Below, piece by piece: positions 51,407-60,194 of a DNA stretch of 64,000 bases. Position 1 is the stretch's first letter, and every line of letters begins with the position of its first letter. The notes beneath the pieces are model-generated. The model was not told the DNA's origin. It made no database searches and saw nothing but the letters and a program-made list of their open reading frames with translations. The stretch is taken from the NCBI GenBank assembly GCA_965229115.1, contig CBDDIR010000003.1, positions 3,534,001 through 3,598,000 on the forward strand. Reading direction: 5' to 3'. The position numbers were made by a program, and so were the translations under genes. This DNA comes from UBA7672 sp965229115 (GTDB lineage Bacteria; Pseudomonadota; Alphaproteobacteria; Caulobacterales; Hyphomonadaceae).

Positions 51407-52312
51407 CTATTCCGCCTTCAGCGGCTCGAATGGCTTGTCCGGATCTTTCGGCAGGACGTTCTCCACGTATTCGCGCACGTGATCGGTCACGGCCTGCGGG
51501 TCGCCGGCGAGGTGTTCCCAGGGGATCTGTTTGCCGAAGGTGAGATGGAATTTGTCGCCCTGCTTGTTCAGCAGCTCGTGGAACAGGGTGATGTCGCGCA
51601 GTTCGCGGTTGAGGCCACAGAAACGGTAATAGAGGTCCGAGTTCTTGCCGTTGATATGCAGCGGCGTGAGCGGCGCCTTGTTCTTGCGGGCGAGCGTGAC
51701 GGCGGTCGGCAGCCAGGGTTCGTCCACCAGCTTGCCATTGCGCATCTGCGCGAGCGCGCCCGACGGGAAGATGATCAAAAGACGTTCCGAGGAGAACGTC
51801 GCCCCTGCCCGGCGCAGCGTCTCCTTCGTTTTCGCGATCGTGCGTTTGTCCTGCACCCACTCGACCGGGATGATGACTTCGACGAAGCGCGGATTGATCC
51901 GGCACGCATCGGCGTTCGCCATGATCTCCACATCGGTACGCACCGACTTGAGTGCTGCCAGCACGATAGAGCCGTCAGCCAGTCCGGTGGGATGATTGGA
52001 GACAATCACTGCCCGCCCCTTGGGCGGCACGCGATCAAGACCGGTCGACGTAACGTGCAGGTCAAGCGCCTTGTCGAGATACGCAAAACACGCATCGCCC
52101 GACGTCAGCGTCTTGATCTCATCGGCCCAGCGCAGCGCCTTGCGATAGCCGAGCATCGAATAAAGAACAGGACGAACAACAGGCCATGACCAATGCTTGA
52201 CCCATGTGGGACAGCGTTCCTCAATCATGATGTCGACGATATGCGCGTCGCTCTTCTCGGGATCGATGAAGGCGGCAAGGCCTCGATCAGCGACTTCTGG
52301 GTTTTCGACCAT
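51407..52312 (-). CDS. PlsC-family acyltransferase
   Basis: A 301-residue 1-acyl-glycerol-phosphate-type acyltransferase. H-x4-D motif in SNHPTGLADG; the FPSGALAQM segment corresponds to the family's PEGTR-like block; LTPLHINGKNSDLYY follows. It transfers an acyl chain to a lysolipid, with the acceptor unknown. ATG at 52312 has GTGGG upstream and is preferred to the GTG at 52324. Monocistronic. Confidence 0.88.
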   Translation of the reverse strand: MVENPEVADRGLAAFIDPEKSDAHIVDIMIEERCPTWVKHWSWPVVRPVLYSMLGYRKALRWADEIKTLTSGDACFAYLDKALDLHVTSTGLDRVPPKGRAVIVSNHPTGLADGSIVLAALKSVRTDVEIMANADACRINPRFVEVIIPVEWVQDKRTIAKTKETLRRAGATFSSERLLIIFPSGALAQMRNGKLVDEPWLPTAVTLARKNKAPLTPLHINGKNSDLYYRFCGLNRELRDITLFHELLNKQGDKFHLTFGKQIPWEHLAGDPQAVTDHVREYVENVLPKDPDKPFEPLKAE

Positions 52313-52499
52313 AATTTTTCCCACCCACGACGTGAGTAAGCAATCTGGACTTACCTGTTAACCCTTCGTAACAGATACCGCGCGAAAACTACTTGAAGAG
52401 TTTTTCGCTACTGCGAAACGTGTCACCGGGGAATTCAAGCCGTAGCCGCCTTTGGTCGGGAGGGCAGCGGCGTAGACTATCCTGACTTGGGGGAAGTGC

Positions 52500-52931
52500 A
52501 TGAAAGTCCTGTGGGTGGAAGATCACGCCCGTGCGGGCGAACTGCTTGCGGCGGCTGCCGCGGCGGCATCGCGCAAGCGCTACGGCATCGATCTGGTCAT
52601 CGCGACGTCCCTGCTGGACGCCGAGCGCAAGCTGCGGCTCGAGCGGTTCGACCTTGTCGTGATCGACCTCATGCTTCCCGACTCGGCCGATGAGGACGCG
52701 ACCGTCACGCGCATCGCCAGCATGGGCAAATTCCGCGTCGCCGTCGTCTCCGGCAGCGACAAGCGGGACGAGGTTGTGAAGAGCCTCACGCGCGCTGGCG
52801 TCGATTGCTCGCCCAATGCAGTCGGCAAGGAAAACCTGCCGCTGGCAGATTTCGTGCGCCGTCCGGAGCTGTTCCGGGACTTCATCCATTCGCTGATGCC
52901 ACAAGCGGGCGCTGCGAAAGCTGCGGGCTAG
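52500..52931 (+). CDS. Receiver-domain response regulator
   Basis: A 143-residue CheY-like protein: acidic pair E7/D8 (VEDH), phosphoacceptor D56 (VVIDLMLPDS), S84 in VVSGSD, K110 near the end. GGGGGA lies 5 nt before the ATG. No output domain and no kinase gene nearby, so it is an orphan receiver. It lacks the usual hydrophobic continuation and ends in a short helix and an alanine-rich tail. Confidence 0.85.
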   Translation: MKVLWVEDHARAGELLAAAAAAASRKRYGIDLVIATSLLDAERKLRLERFDLVVIDLMLPDSADEDATVTRIASMGKFRVAVVSGSDKRDEVVKSLTRAGVDCSPNAVGKENLPLADFVRRPELFRDFIHSLMPQAGAAKAAG

Positions 52932-52995
52932 GCGCGACTTCCAAATTTCTGCCGTGATCGTGCTGGAAGCTCCTTTCCGACAAGGGGGAGCAGCC

Positions 52996-53577
52996 ATGAG
53001 ATTTGCGGTGTTGAGCGCGCTGGCGATGATCGCCGCGATGCCGGCGGTCGCCCAGGCGCCGGACGATGACGCGAAGGTCCGCGCCGTGGTTGCGGCGTGG
53101 TACGAGCACGTCGCCGATCCCAAGGCCAAGCCGCCCTACCGTCTGATGGCGCCCGGCGGCGTCGATGCTGGGCCCGGCTATGCCGAGATCCCCTATATCC
53201 CGCCCGAGAAGCGCAGCGCGGCGGCCTATAACGGCCCGACGATCAACAACGAGATGGTCGCGAGAGCCATGCGGTTTTCCTACGAGATCGACCGCATCGT
53301 GCTGAACCCCGATCTCGCCAAGGTCGATGTCTGGGAGCGCGGCTATTTCTATGCCTCCGCCGCGCAGAAAACCTACGAGCTCGCCGTCAACACGATGTTC
53401 GTGCTCGAGAAGCGGCCGGACGGGGCGTGGAAAATCCTTCTCCATGAGGGCCACAGCGAAGGCATCCCGCCCAACAAGATCACCAACCCGATGCCTGACC
53501 TGCGCGCCGAGTATTACGCCAAATGCGGCGCCGCCTGCGATCCCGTAGCGGACGCGAAGAAGGCGAAAGAGTTCTAG
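52996..53577 (+). CDS. Exported protein of unknown function
   Basis: A 193-residue protein with a signal peptide ending AVAQA (about residue 20), with GGGGGAG about 5 nt before the ATG. The mature part begins with a helix (DDDAKVRAVVAAWYEHVADP) and continues with alternating beta strands in a pattern like SnoaL/NTF2 proteins (NTMFVLEKRPDGAWKILLHEGHSEG), but the match is weak. Two cysteines are near the end. Function unknown. Confidence 0.7.
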   Translation: MRFAVLSALAMIAAMPAVAQAPDDDAKVRAVVAAWYEHVADPKAKPPYRLMAPGGVDAGPGYAEIPYIPPEKRSAAAYNGPTINNEMVARAMRFSYEIDRIVLNPDLAKVDVWERGYFYASAAQKTYELAVNTMFVLEKRPDGAWKILLHEGHSEGIPPNKITNPMPDLRAEYYAKCGAACDPVADAKKAKEF

Positions 53578-53650
53578 GCGCTGAGCTTTTCGGCCCCGCG
53601 ACGCGAAACCGCTTTCCTGTCGGCGTGAAATCCCGCTATCGCGGGCGGGC

Positions 53651-54778
53651 ATGACGAAGGTCAAACAGCTTTATGCGGCGCGGGTTTCAGCCGGCCAGAT
53701 TTCGCCTGACCCGGCGCAGGCCGAGGCTGTCGAGCGGCTGGACGATCTGGCCAAGCGCTTGAGCGGATCGCGCAGCTGGTTCGGCGGTTCAGCCAAAGTG
53801 CGTGGTCTCTACATCTGGGGCTCGGTCGGCCGCGGCAAGTCCATGCTGATGGACCTGTTCTTCGAAGCGGCGCCCGTGAAGGCCAAGCGGCGCACGCACT
53901 TCCACGATTTCATGCTGGAGACGCACGCCTTCATCTTCGAATGGCGCAAGCTGTCTCACGCGGAGAAGAAGAAGCATCCCGCGCACGTCCACAACGCAGG
54001 CGATGATCCGATTGCGCCTGCAGCCAAGCACATTGCGGATCAGGCCAGCCTGCTCTGCTTCGACGAATTCCACGTCACGCAGATTGCCGACGCGATGATC
54101 CTCGGCCGCCTGTTCGAACAGCTGTTCGAGCGCGGCGTGACCATCGTGGCGACGTCTAACCGCAAGCCGAGCGCGCTCTATACCGACGGCATCAACCGCC
54201 AGCTCTTCCTGCCCTTCATCAAGCGGCTGGAAGAAGAGCTCGACGTGATCGAACTGAAATCATCGCGCGATTATCGCCTCGACCGACTGGTAGCGGCGCC
54301 GGTTTATTATTCACCGCTCGGCCCTGCTTCAGACAAGGCAATGGATGAGGCGTTCAGGCGCCTCACCGCTGGCGCGGCGCCCTCCTCCGAAACGCTGGAT
54401 GTTCACGGCCGCTCTTTAAAAGTGGCGAGGCAGGCGATGGGTGTGGCGCGGTTTGAGTTCGACGAACTGTGCAAGCAGCCGCTGGGCGCCGCCGACTATC
54501 TCACGCTCGCGCGGCACTATCCCACCATTCTCGTCGACCATGTTCCCAAGATGGGTCTGGATGAGCGCAACTGGGCGGCGCGTTTCGTCACGTTCGTCGA
54601 TGCGCTGTACGAGTCCAAGACCAAGCTGGTCATGTCGGCCGATGCGCAACCGGATGACATCTATGTCGCCGGCGATGGCGCGTTCGAATTCCAGCGCACG
54701 GCCAGCCGTCTGCACGAGATGCGCTCGGCTGATTATCTCGCCGCCGAACGCGAGACGGCTGCGGAGCCCGCGAAATGA
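53651..54778 (+). CDS. zapE: AFG1-like ATPase ZapE
   Basis: A 375-residue AAA-like ATPase. Walker A GSVGRGKS (57-64), the FHDFMLETH segment, and Walker B LLCFDEFHVTQIADAMILG are all typical. ZapE acts at the division ring, and its mitochondrial relative LACE1/Afg1 works in respiratory-complex quality control. In many alphaproteobacteria it lies beside mdh; here four small genes separate the two. It overlaps the next gene at ATGA (54775-54778). Confidence 0.93.
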   Translation: MTKVKQLYAARVSAGQISPDPAQAEAVERLDDLAKRLSGSRSWFGGSAKVRGLYIWGSVGRGKSMLMDLFFEAAPVKAKRRTHFHDFMLETHAFIFEWRKLSHAEKKKHPAHVHNAGDDPIAPAAKHIADQASLLCFDEFHVTQIADAMILGRLFEQLFERGVTIVATSNRKPSALYTDGINRQLFLPFIKRLEEELDVIELKSSRDYRLDRLVAAPVYYSPLGPASDKAMDEAFRRLTAGAAPSSETLDVHGRSLKVARQAMGVARFEFDELCKQPLGAADYLTLARHYPTILVDHVPKMGLDERNWAARFVTFVDALYESKTKLVMSADAQPDDIYVAGDGAFEFQRTASRLHEMRSADYLAAERETAAEPAK

Positions 54779-55221
54779 ACGACCCCGTGCTTGACCGCAT
54801 CTCGGACGCGCTCGACCTGTTCAATGCAGGTCGCCGCGCCGAAGCGCGTTCTGTATTCGCCGCGATATGGTCGGAGATCGAGGACGAAGGTGATCCTTTC
54901 CATCAATGCGTGCTCAGCCACTACATGGCGAATGCGCAGGACGACATGGAGCAGGAGCTGATCTGGAACCGTCGCGCGCTCAGCGCCGCCGACAGCATCG
55001 TCAAGGATCGCCCCGATGTGGCCAGCCTCAGCGTGCTGAGCCTCTATCCTGCCCTGCACCTCAACCTTGCCGATGCACTGTTCCGCTCTGGCGATATTCC
55101 GGGCGCGAGCCGACAGATCGCCCTGGCGCGCCAGGCCAGCGATGGCCTTAAACAGGACAGCCATGGCGAGCAGGTGCGTGGCGCTATCGAAAGCCTAGCG
55201 GCGCGCATTCCGGTCGCCTAA
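54775..55221 (+). CDS. TPR-like small protein coupled to zapE
   Basis: A 148-residue soluble helical protein. LDRISDALDLFNAGRRAEARSVFAAIW and HYMANAQDD, NLADALFRSGDIPGASRQIALARQA have the spacing of tetratricopeptide-type helices. No named family recognised. Its start overlaps the zapE stop, so the two are translationally coupled, hinting at a role with ZapE. Confidence 0.75.
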   Translation: MNDPVLDRISDALDLFNAGRRAEARSVFAAIWSEIEDEGDPFHQCVLSHYMANAQDDMEQELIWNRRALSAADSIVKDRPDVASLSVLSLYPALHLNLADALFRSGDIPGASRQIALARQASDGLKQDSHGEQVRGAIESLAARIPVA

Positions 55222-55317
55222 TCCAGAGCAAGATTTAGGTTCCCGCATCTGCAGCAAATCGACCTGCGGCGTGGCAGGATTAACGCAACCGGCACGTAAC
55301 GGGCGCGTTGCTTTCCC

Positions 55318-55845
55318 ATGCCGCACAACATTGCATCCTTCTTTGACTCCTACGCCAACCTCTACAACCGAGCGCTTGCTGGAGAGAGTGTGTTTGGCGA
55401 CATCGCAGCCCAGTTCTCGCCGCGCTTCATTGCGGCTGGGCCGGAGAAAATCCTGACGGGCAAACCGGACGCTGCCCTACGGCGTCAGCTGACGAAGATG
55501 TATGATTTCTACCGCTCGATCGGCACGAAGAAGATGACGGCAAAGCGGGTCGAAACAACGCCAATCGACGCCAGCCACGTGATGGCCAAGGTCTTCTATT
55601 GCGGCGAGTACCGCAAGGAAGATGGCTCCGAGTTGAAGATCCCGTTCGACATCACCTACTTCCTGGATGTCTCGACAACCAAGCCGAAGATTTTCGGGTT
55701 CGTTGCGGGCGATGAGATGGCGCTCTACCGCCAGCATGGGCTCGTCCCGAGCAAGGACGCGGAAGCGGCTAAGGCCAGACCAAAACCCAAGGTGAGCCGC
55801 AAGCCAGAGGCCGGCCCGGACGAACAACCACAGCGTCTCCATTGA
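55318..55845 (+). CDS. Unknown protein, possibly NTF2-like
   Basis: A 175-residue protein. The helical start (IASFFDSYANLYNRALAG) followed by DIAAQFSPRFIAAGPEKILTG and alternating strands (MAKVFYCGEYRKEDGSELKIPFDITYFLD) resembles the SnoaL/NTF2 fold. The C-terminal 40 residues are lysine/proline-rich and look disordered. No signal peptide. Function not assigned. Confidence 0.7.
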   Translation: MPHNIASFFDSYANLYNRALAGESVFGDIAAQFSPRFIAAGPEKILTGKPDAALRRQLTKMYDFYRSIGTKKMTAKRVETTPIDASHVMAKVFYCGEYRKEDGSELKIPFDITYFLDVSTTKPKIFGFVAGDEMALYRQHGLVPSKDAEAAKARPKPKVSRKPEAGPDEQPQRLH

Positions 55846-55900
55846 CTTGAAGCCCGATTGGGATTCAGCGTAGCGCCGGGCTGAACCGGGGCGACGTCCA

Positions 55901-56332
55901 ATGAAATCGGGTCTTGTATTGCTGGCGTGCGCGCTGATCGCGGGCGGTGGCTTTGCTTATGCTCAGAAGTATGACGCGCATGACGTGGTGAAGGGGCTCA
56001 TAGCGGACACGGCATCCGAAGATGAGACGCTGGTCGGCGACATGCTCTCCGGCGAATTGTCGGATGAAGAAGCTGCCATCTTCTCCGTGCCGATCGACCC
56101 CGCCAAAAGCTACATGATCTACGCAACGTGCGACAGCTCTTGCATCGATCTCGATACCGTCCTTCTCGACAAGGCTGGAAACATTATCGACAGCGATGAT
56201 AGCGATGACGACGTTCCCATCATCTCTGTCGGACCGGGCGAGGCCGGCGACCAGCTGAACCTTCGCGTCGAGATGCAGACCTGCATCGAAGACAAATGCG
56301 TCTGGGCGCTTGGCGTTTACGAGCAGCTGTGA
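55901..56332 (+). CDS. Exported acidic protein, related to the product of 56338-56811
   Basis: A 143-residue protein with a signal peptide (GGGFAYAQ, about residue 21). The mature part has KSYMIYATCDSSC, LDTVLLDKAGNIIDSDDSDDDVP, and LNLRVEMQTCIEDKCVWALGVY. This looks like a PPC-type (bacterial pre-peptidase C-terminal) beta sandwich with a Ca-binding-like DSDDSDDD stretch and four cysteines. The next gene encodes a similar product 5 nt away, so the pair arose by tandem duplication. Confidence 0.72.
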   Translation: MKSGLVLLACALIAGGGFAYAQKYDAHDVVKGLIADTASEDETLVGDMLSGELSDEEAAIFSVPIDPAKSYMIYATCDSSCIDLDTVLLDKAGNIIDSDDSDDDVPIISVGPGEAGDQLNLRVEMQTCIEDKCVWALGVYEQL

Positions 56333-56337
56333 GGGCC

Positions 56338-56811
56338 ATGCGTTTGCGCAGACTCATATTCGTGGGCGCCGCACTCGCCGCCGCCATCGCCGTTCCGGCG
56401 GGCGCCGGCAAGATCACGCCGGAGTCCACCAAGGAGATCCGCGACCTGCTGACCATGGTCGGCAATATCTATGGCCCCGAAGTCGGCGAGACGCGGTTTG
56501 GCGAGCTTGGGGCCGGCCAGATCATTTCGCTGCCGTTCGAAGGCGACGCCACGGTCGAATACTATGTGAACGTCATTTGCGACGACGACTGCGAGAATGT
56601 GGATCTCGCCGCGTCCGACGCTGACGGCATGGAAATCGACACGGACGATGCCGACGACAATGCGCCGGTGCTCAATATCCAGGCTTCGGAATACCGCTCA
56701 GTGCTGGACAAGCCAAAGGGCATTTCGCGCCCCATCACGCTGGAAATCCGGATGAAGGCCTGCAAGGCCGAAACATGCGCCTATGGGCTGCGTATCAGCG
56801 CTGTGAACTAG
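56338..56811 (+). CDS. Exported acidic protein, related to the product of 55901-56332
   Basis: A 157-residue protein; the ATG at 56338 directly precedes a signal peptide (AAALAAAIAVPAGAG) although the frame is open further upstream, and GAGGG lies 3 nt before it. The mature part matches the preceding product: EYYVNVICDDDC, VDLAASDADGMEIDTDDADDNAP, LEIRMKACKAETCAYGLRIS. Same acidic loop and cysteine pattern. Function unknown; likely periplasmic or envelope-associated. Confidence 0.7.
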   Translation: MRLRRLIFVGAALAAAIAVPAGAGKITPESTKEIRDLLTMVGNIYGPEVGETRFGELGAGQIISLPFEGDATVEYYVNVICDDDCENVDLAASDADGMEIDTDDADDNAPVLNIQASEYRSVLDKPKGISRPITLEIRMKACKAETCAYGLRISAVN

Positions 56812-57041
56812 ACTGTTTCCAAGCCGCATTGCCCCTTGGCCCTGCTTGCGCTAACGGTCCGCGCGAGATTTCCGGGGCGAGAATGTTCGGCTGGTTCAAG
56901 GGCGACAAGAAGAAGAGCGCGGCCAAGCCGCCTGCTTCCGTATCTCCCGCCGCCAGCCGGCCTGAATCGCCGCCCTCGCCACCCGTTCAACAACCCGCAC
57001 CGCAACCTGTGCCTGCCGCACAACCTACAGGAGACGACCCC

Positions 57042-58010
57042 ATGGCCCGCAAGAAGATCGCGCTTATCGGCGCCGGCATGATTGGCGGCACGCTCGCCCA
57101 CGTCTGCTCGCGTGAAGAACTGGGCGACATCGTCCTGGTCGACATGAAAGGCGGCATTGCCAAGGGCAAGGCGCTGGACATCGCCGAAGCCGCCGCCGTG
57201 TACGGCAAGGACGGCAAGCTCTCGGGCGGTTCGCTCGAAGAGTACTCGGTCATCCAGGGTTCGGACGTCATCATCGTCACCGCCGGCGTGCCGCGCAAAC
57301 CGGGCATGAGCCGCGATGACCTTATCGGCATCAACCTCGGCGTCATGAAGTCGGTCGGCGCTGCGATCGCCCAGTACGCTCCGAAAGCCTTCGTCATCTG
57401 CATCACCAACCCGCTCGATGCGATGGTGTGGGCGCTGCAGAAGTTCTCGGGCCTCCCGGCTAGCCACGTTGTCGGCATGGCCGGCGTGCTCGACTCGGCG
57501 CGCTTCGCCTACTTCCTCTCGGAAAAAACCGGCATCTCGGTTGAAGACGTGAAAGCCTGGACGCTGGGCGGCCACGGCGACGACATGGTGCCGATGGTGC
57601 GCCACTCCTCGATCGGCGGCGTGCCGCTTCCCGAGTGCATCAAGCAGGGCTTCTTCACGCAGGAAGAACTCGACGCGATGGTGAAGCGTACGCGCGGCGG
57701 CGGCGGCGAGATCGTTGCCCTGCTCGAAACCGGCTCGGCCTTCTACGCGCCGGCTGAATCGGCTGTCGCCATGGCGAAGTCGTACCTCAAGGACAAGAAG
57801 CGCGTCCTGCCGGTCGCCGCTAACCTGACCGGCCAGTATGGCGTGTCGGATCTCTATGTCGGCGTGCCGTGCGTCATCGGCGCTGGCGGCGTCGAGAAGA
57901 TCGTCGAGTTCGAACTGAACGGCGACGAGAAGGCGATGTTCGAGAAGTCCGTCGGCGCCGTCCGCGGCCTGCTCGACGCCTGCAAGAAGCTCGAGCCGTC
58001 GCTGGCCTAA
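57042..58010 (+). CDS. mdh: Malate dehydrogenase
   Basis: NAD-dependent malate dehydrogenase of the TCA cycle (322 residues). NAD motif GAGMIGG at about 10-16, VPRKPGMSRDDL with the substrate arginine, and LGGHGDDMVP with the catalytic histidine. AGGAG lies 8 nt before this ATG. The frame continues in-phase to an ATG at 56883, whose 53-residue extension (MFGWFKGDKKKSAAKPP... and a proline-rich linker) looks codable and could give a longer form. A strong terminator follows. Confidence 0.96.
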   Translation: MARKKIALIGAGMIGGTLAHVCSREELGDIVLVDMKGGIAKGKALDIAEAAAVYGKDGKLSGGSLEEYSVIQGSDVIIVTAGVPRKPGMSRDDLIGINLGVMKSVGAAIAQYAPKAFVICITNPLDAMVWALQKFSGLPASHVVGMAGVLDSARFAYFLSEKTGISVEDVKAWTLGGHGDDMVPMVRHSSIGGVPLPECIKQGFFTQEELDAMVKRTRGGGGEIVALLETGSAFYAPAESAVAMAKSYLKDKKRVLPVAANLTGQYGVSDLYVGVPCVIGAGGVEKIVEFELNGDEKAMFEKSVGAVRGLLDACKKLEPSLA

Positions 58011-58035
58011 GGCCAACGCCAACTCCGAATAGCGA

Positions 58036-58062
58036 AACGCCTCCCTCGCGGGAGGCGTTTTT
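58036..58062 (+). terminator. Rho-independent terminator after mdh
   Basis: AACGCCTCCC, a 4-nt loop, GGGAGGCGTT, then TTTTT: a 10-bp stem 26 nt after the mdh stop. On the other strand it may also help end the FKBP transcript. Confidence 0.9.
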
Positions 58063-58071
58063 GTTTGTGGG

Positions 58072-58596
58072 CTATGGTTTGACGCTGACCAGTTCGATCT
58101 CGAAGATCAGGTCGGCGGCGGGCGGGATCGGACCCTTGCCGCCCGGCCCGTAGGCGAGCTGGTAGGGCAGATAGGCAAGCCAGCGATCGCCCGGCTTCAT
58201 CAGCTTCAGCACTTCCGAGAAGCCATCGACGACAGCGGCGACCGGGAAGGTCGCGCTCTCGCCGCGCTCGAACGCGCTATCGAAAGCGGGACCACCTGCA
58301 TCGAGGCGGCCTTCGTAGAACACTTCCGCCTGCTCGTTCGCTTTCGGCGGCACGCCGTCAGCGGGACCGGAAGCGAGCACGACGTATTCAACGCCCGACC
58401 CCGTCTTCACGACTTCCGGCAGATCGTGCTTCCACGGCACGTACTTCGCCCACGCAGCGGCATCGGCCGCCTTGGCGCCGGCGGCGGGAGCTGGCGCTGC
58501 AGCGCCTTCCGGCGTCGGCGCAGGCGTTGCCGGCGTGTTGGCTTCACCGCAGGCGGCGAATGCGAGAGCGGCGGCGATTGTAAGGAGAATGCGCAT
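58072..58596 (-). CDS. FKBP-type peptidyl-prolyl isomerase lipoprotein, single domain
   Basis: A 174-residue lipoprotein (lipobox AFAAC) with an alanine/proline linker, an AAAWAKYVPWK motif, and one FKBP domain (about 65-174: VEYVVLASGPADGVPPKANEQAEVFYEGRL). It should isomerise prolines or act as a chaperone in the periplasm. The ATG at 58596 has AGGA 6 nt upstream. It starts 8 nt after the two-domain FKBP gene. Confidence 0.88.
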   Translation of the reverse strand: MRILLTIAAALAFAACGEANTPATPAPTPEGAAAPAPAAGAKAADAAAWAKYVPWKHDLPEVVKTGSGVEYVVLASGPADGVPPKANEQAEVFYEGRLDAGGPAFDSAFERGESATFPVAAVVDGFSEVLKLMKPGDRWLAYLPYQLAYGPGGKGPIPPAADLIFEIELVSVKP

Positions 58597-58604
58597 GTTC
58601 AATC

Positions 58605-59504
58605 CTACTCGACGCCGACCATGAGAATTTCGAACAAGAGGTCAGCGTTCGGCGGGATGGCGCCGCCAGCGCCACGCGCGCCATAGCCGAGCTTGGACGG
58701 AATGAAGACCAGCCAATGATCGCCCGGCTTCATCAGGGTGAGCGCTTCGGAGAAGCCCGGCACCACGGCGGCGACCAGGAAGGTTTCCGTCTGCCCACGC
58801 TCGAACGCTGAGTCGAACGCATCGCCGCCCGAATTGAGACGGCCTTCGTAGAACACTTCCGCATCCTGATCCTTGGTCGGCGGCACGCCGCCGGCCTTGC
58901 CTTCCGCGATCACGATGTATTCGAGGCCCGAGCCCGTCTTCTTCACGTCAGGGCTGGCGCTGTTCCACGGCGAATATTTCGACCAGGCGGAAGCGTTCGA
59001 CGGGGGAGGTGTCATGGTTTTCTTCATCTCGATTTCAAAGACCAGATCGGAATTGGGCGGAATGTCAGGGCCAGCGCCCTTCTCGCCATAACCTAGCTTG
59101 GAAGGAATATACACCAACCAGGAATCGCCGGGCCGCATCTTGTTGAGCGCTTCGGCAAAGCCATCGATCACCAGCGAGATCGGAAACTCCGCCACCTCGT
59201 TGCGTTCGAAGGACGAGTCGAAGACCTTGGCCGGGTTCGCGTTGAGGCGGCCTTCATAGTGGATCTGGGCCGTGGCGTTCTTGCCCGGCAGCTCGCCGTC
59301 AGCAGGGCCCGAAGCCAGCACGATGTATTCCACGCCCGTGCCGGTTTTCACGACGTTCTTCGTGTCGCTCTTCCACGGCACATAGCGGGCCCAGGCGGCG
59401 GTGTCGGCGGCGTCTGCGGTCGGGGTGAGTTCGGCGGGGCCGAACCAGCTGGAGCATCCGGACAGGGCCGTCAGGGCGGCGGCGGCGAAGATGGGTCGAA
59501 GCAT
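58605..59504 (-). CDS. Two-domain FKBP-type peptidyl-prolyl isomerase lipoprotein
   Basis: A 299-residue lipoprotein (lipobox ALSGC). Two FKBP domains in tandem (about 55-165 and 190-299) each follow a short WxxYxPW motif (AAWARYVPWK and SAWSKYSPWN). The same motif begins the single-domain neighbour, so the three domains come from duplication. LGYGEKGAGPDIPPNSDLVFEIE and LGYGARGAGGAIPPNADLLFEIL are the paired C-terminal strands. Envelope protein folding is the likely role. Confidence 0.88.
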   Translation of the reverse strand: MLRPIFAAAALTALSGCSSWFGPAELTPTADAADTAAWARYVPWKSDTKNVVKTGTGVEYIVLASGPADGELPGKNATAQIHYEGRLNANPAKVFDSSFERNEVAEFPISLVIDGFAEALNKMRPGDSWLVYIPSKLGYGEKGAGPDIPPNSDLVFEIEMKKTMTPPPSNASAWSKYSPWNSASPDVKKTGSGLEYIVIAEGKAGGVPPTKDQDAEVFYEGRLNSGGDAFDSAFERGQTETFLVAAVVPGFSEALTLMKPGDHWLVFIPSKLGYGARGAGGAIPPNADLLFEILMVGVE

Positions 59505-59624
59505 GGCGGTGTCCCTGATGTTTCGCCGAGGCTTAGAGCGGTTTTGCGTGGCCGTCGATGATGCTTGGCCGCAACAGGTTGGCGTGCGACATGGCGGGTT
59601 CAATATCCGGGGAGGACACAGCGC

Positions 59625-60194
59625 ATGACTTCTCGCCTCGATACCGTGATCGAAACGCCGCGGCTGATCCTGCGCGTGCCGAGCCTGAAGGAGTTCGAGC
59701 CGTGGTGCGCCTACATGGCCGACGAAGAGGCCGCGCAATATATCGGCAAGGCGCAGCCGCCGTCTGTCGTGTGGCGCGGCATCTGCTCGATGGTTGGGTC
59801 GTGGCATCTCGAAGGCTTCGCGATGTTTTCGGTGTTCGAGAAAAACACGGGGAGATGGGTTGGTCGCGTGGGCCCGTGGCGGCCGCATCAATGGCCGGGC
59901 GATGAGGTTGGCTGGGGCGTGATCCGCGATGTGTGGGGCAAGGGCTATGCGCTTGAAGCCGCCGTCGCCTCGATGGACTTCGCCGTCGACGTGTTGGGGT
60001 GGACCAACATCATCCACTCGATCCATCCGGAGAATGTCGCCTCGCAGAAGCTGGCGCAGCGTCTCGGATCGGTGAACCGTGGACCGGGGCGGATGCCCCC
60101 GCCCTATCAGAATGATCCGGTCGACCTGTGGGGCCAGACCGATGTGGAATGGAAAGCGCGGCGCGCTACGATCTGGGAGTCGCTGAAACGGTGA
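59625..60194 (+). CDS. GNAT-family acetyltransferase
   Basis: A 189-residue RimJ/RimL-like N-acetyltransferase. ETPRLILRVPSLKEFE is the typical N terminus, RVGPWRPHQWPGDEVGWGVIRDVWGKGYALEAA carries the acetyl-CoA loop, and HPENVASQKLAQRLG is the conserved helix. The substrate may be a protein or a small molecule. It diverges from the FKBP gene. Start chosen at 59625 with GGGGAGG upstream. Confidence 0.9.
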   Translation: MTSRLDTVIETPRLILRVPSLKEFEPWCAYMADEEAAQYIGKAQPPSVVWRGICSMVGSWHLEGFAMFSVFEKNTGRWVGRVGPWRPHQWPGDEVGWGVIRDVWGKGYALEAAVASMDFAVDVLGWTNIIHSIHPENVASQKLAQRLGSVNRGPGRMPPPYQNDPVDLWGQTDVEWKARRATIWESLKR

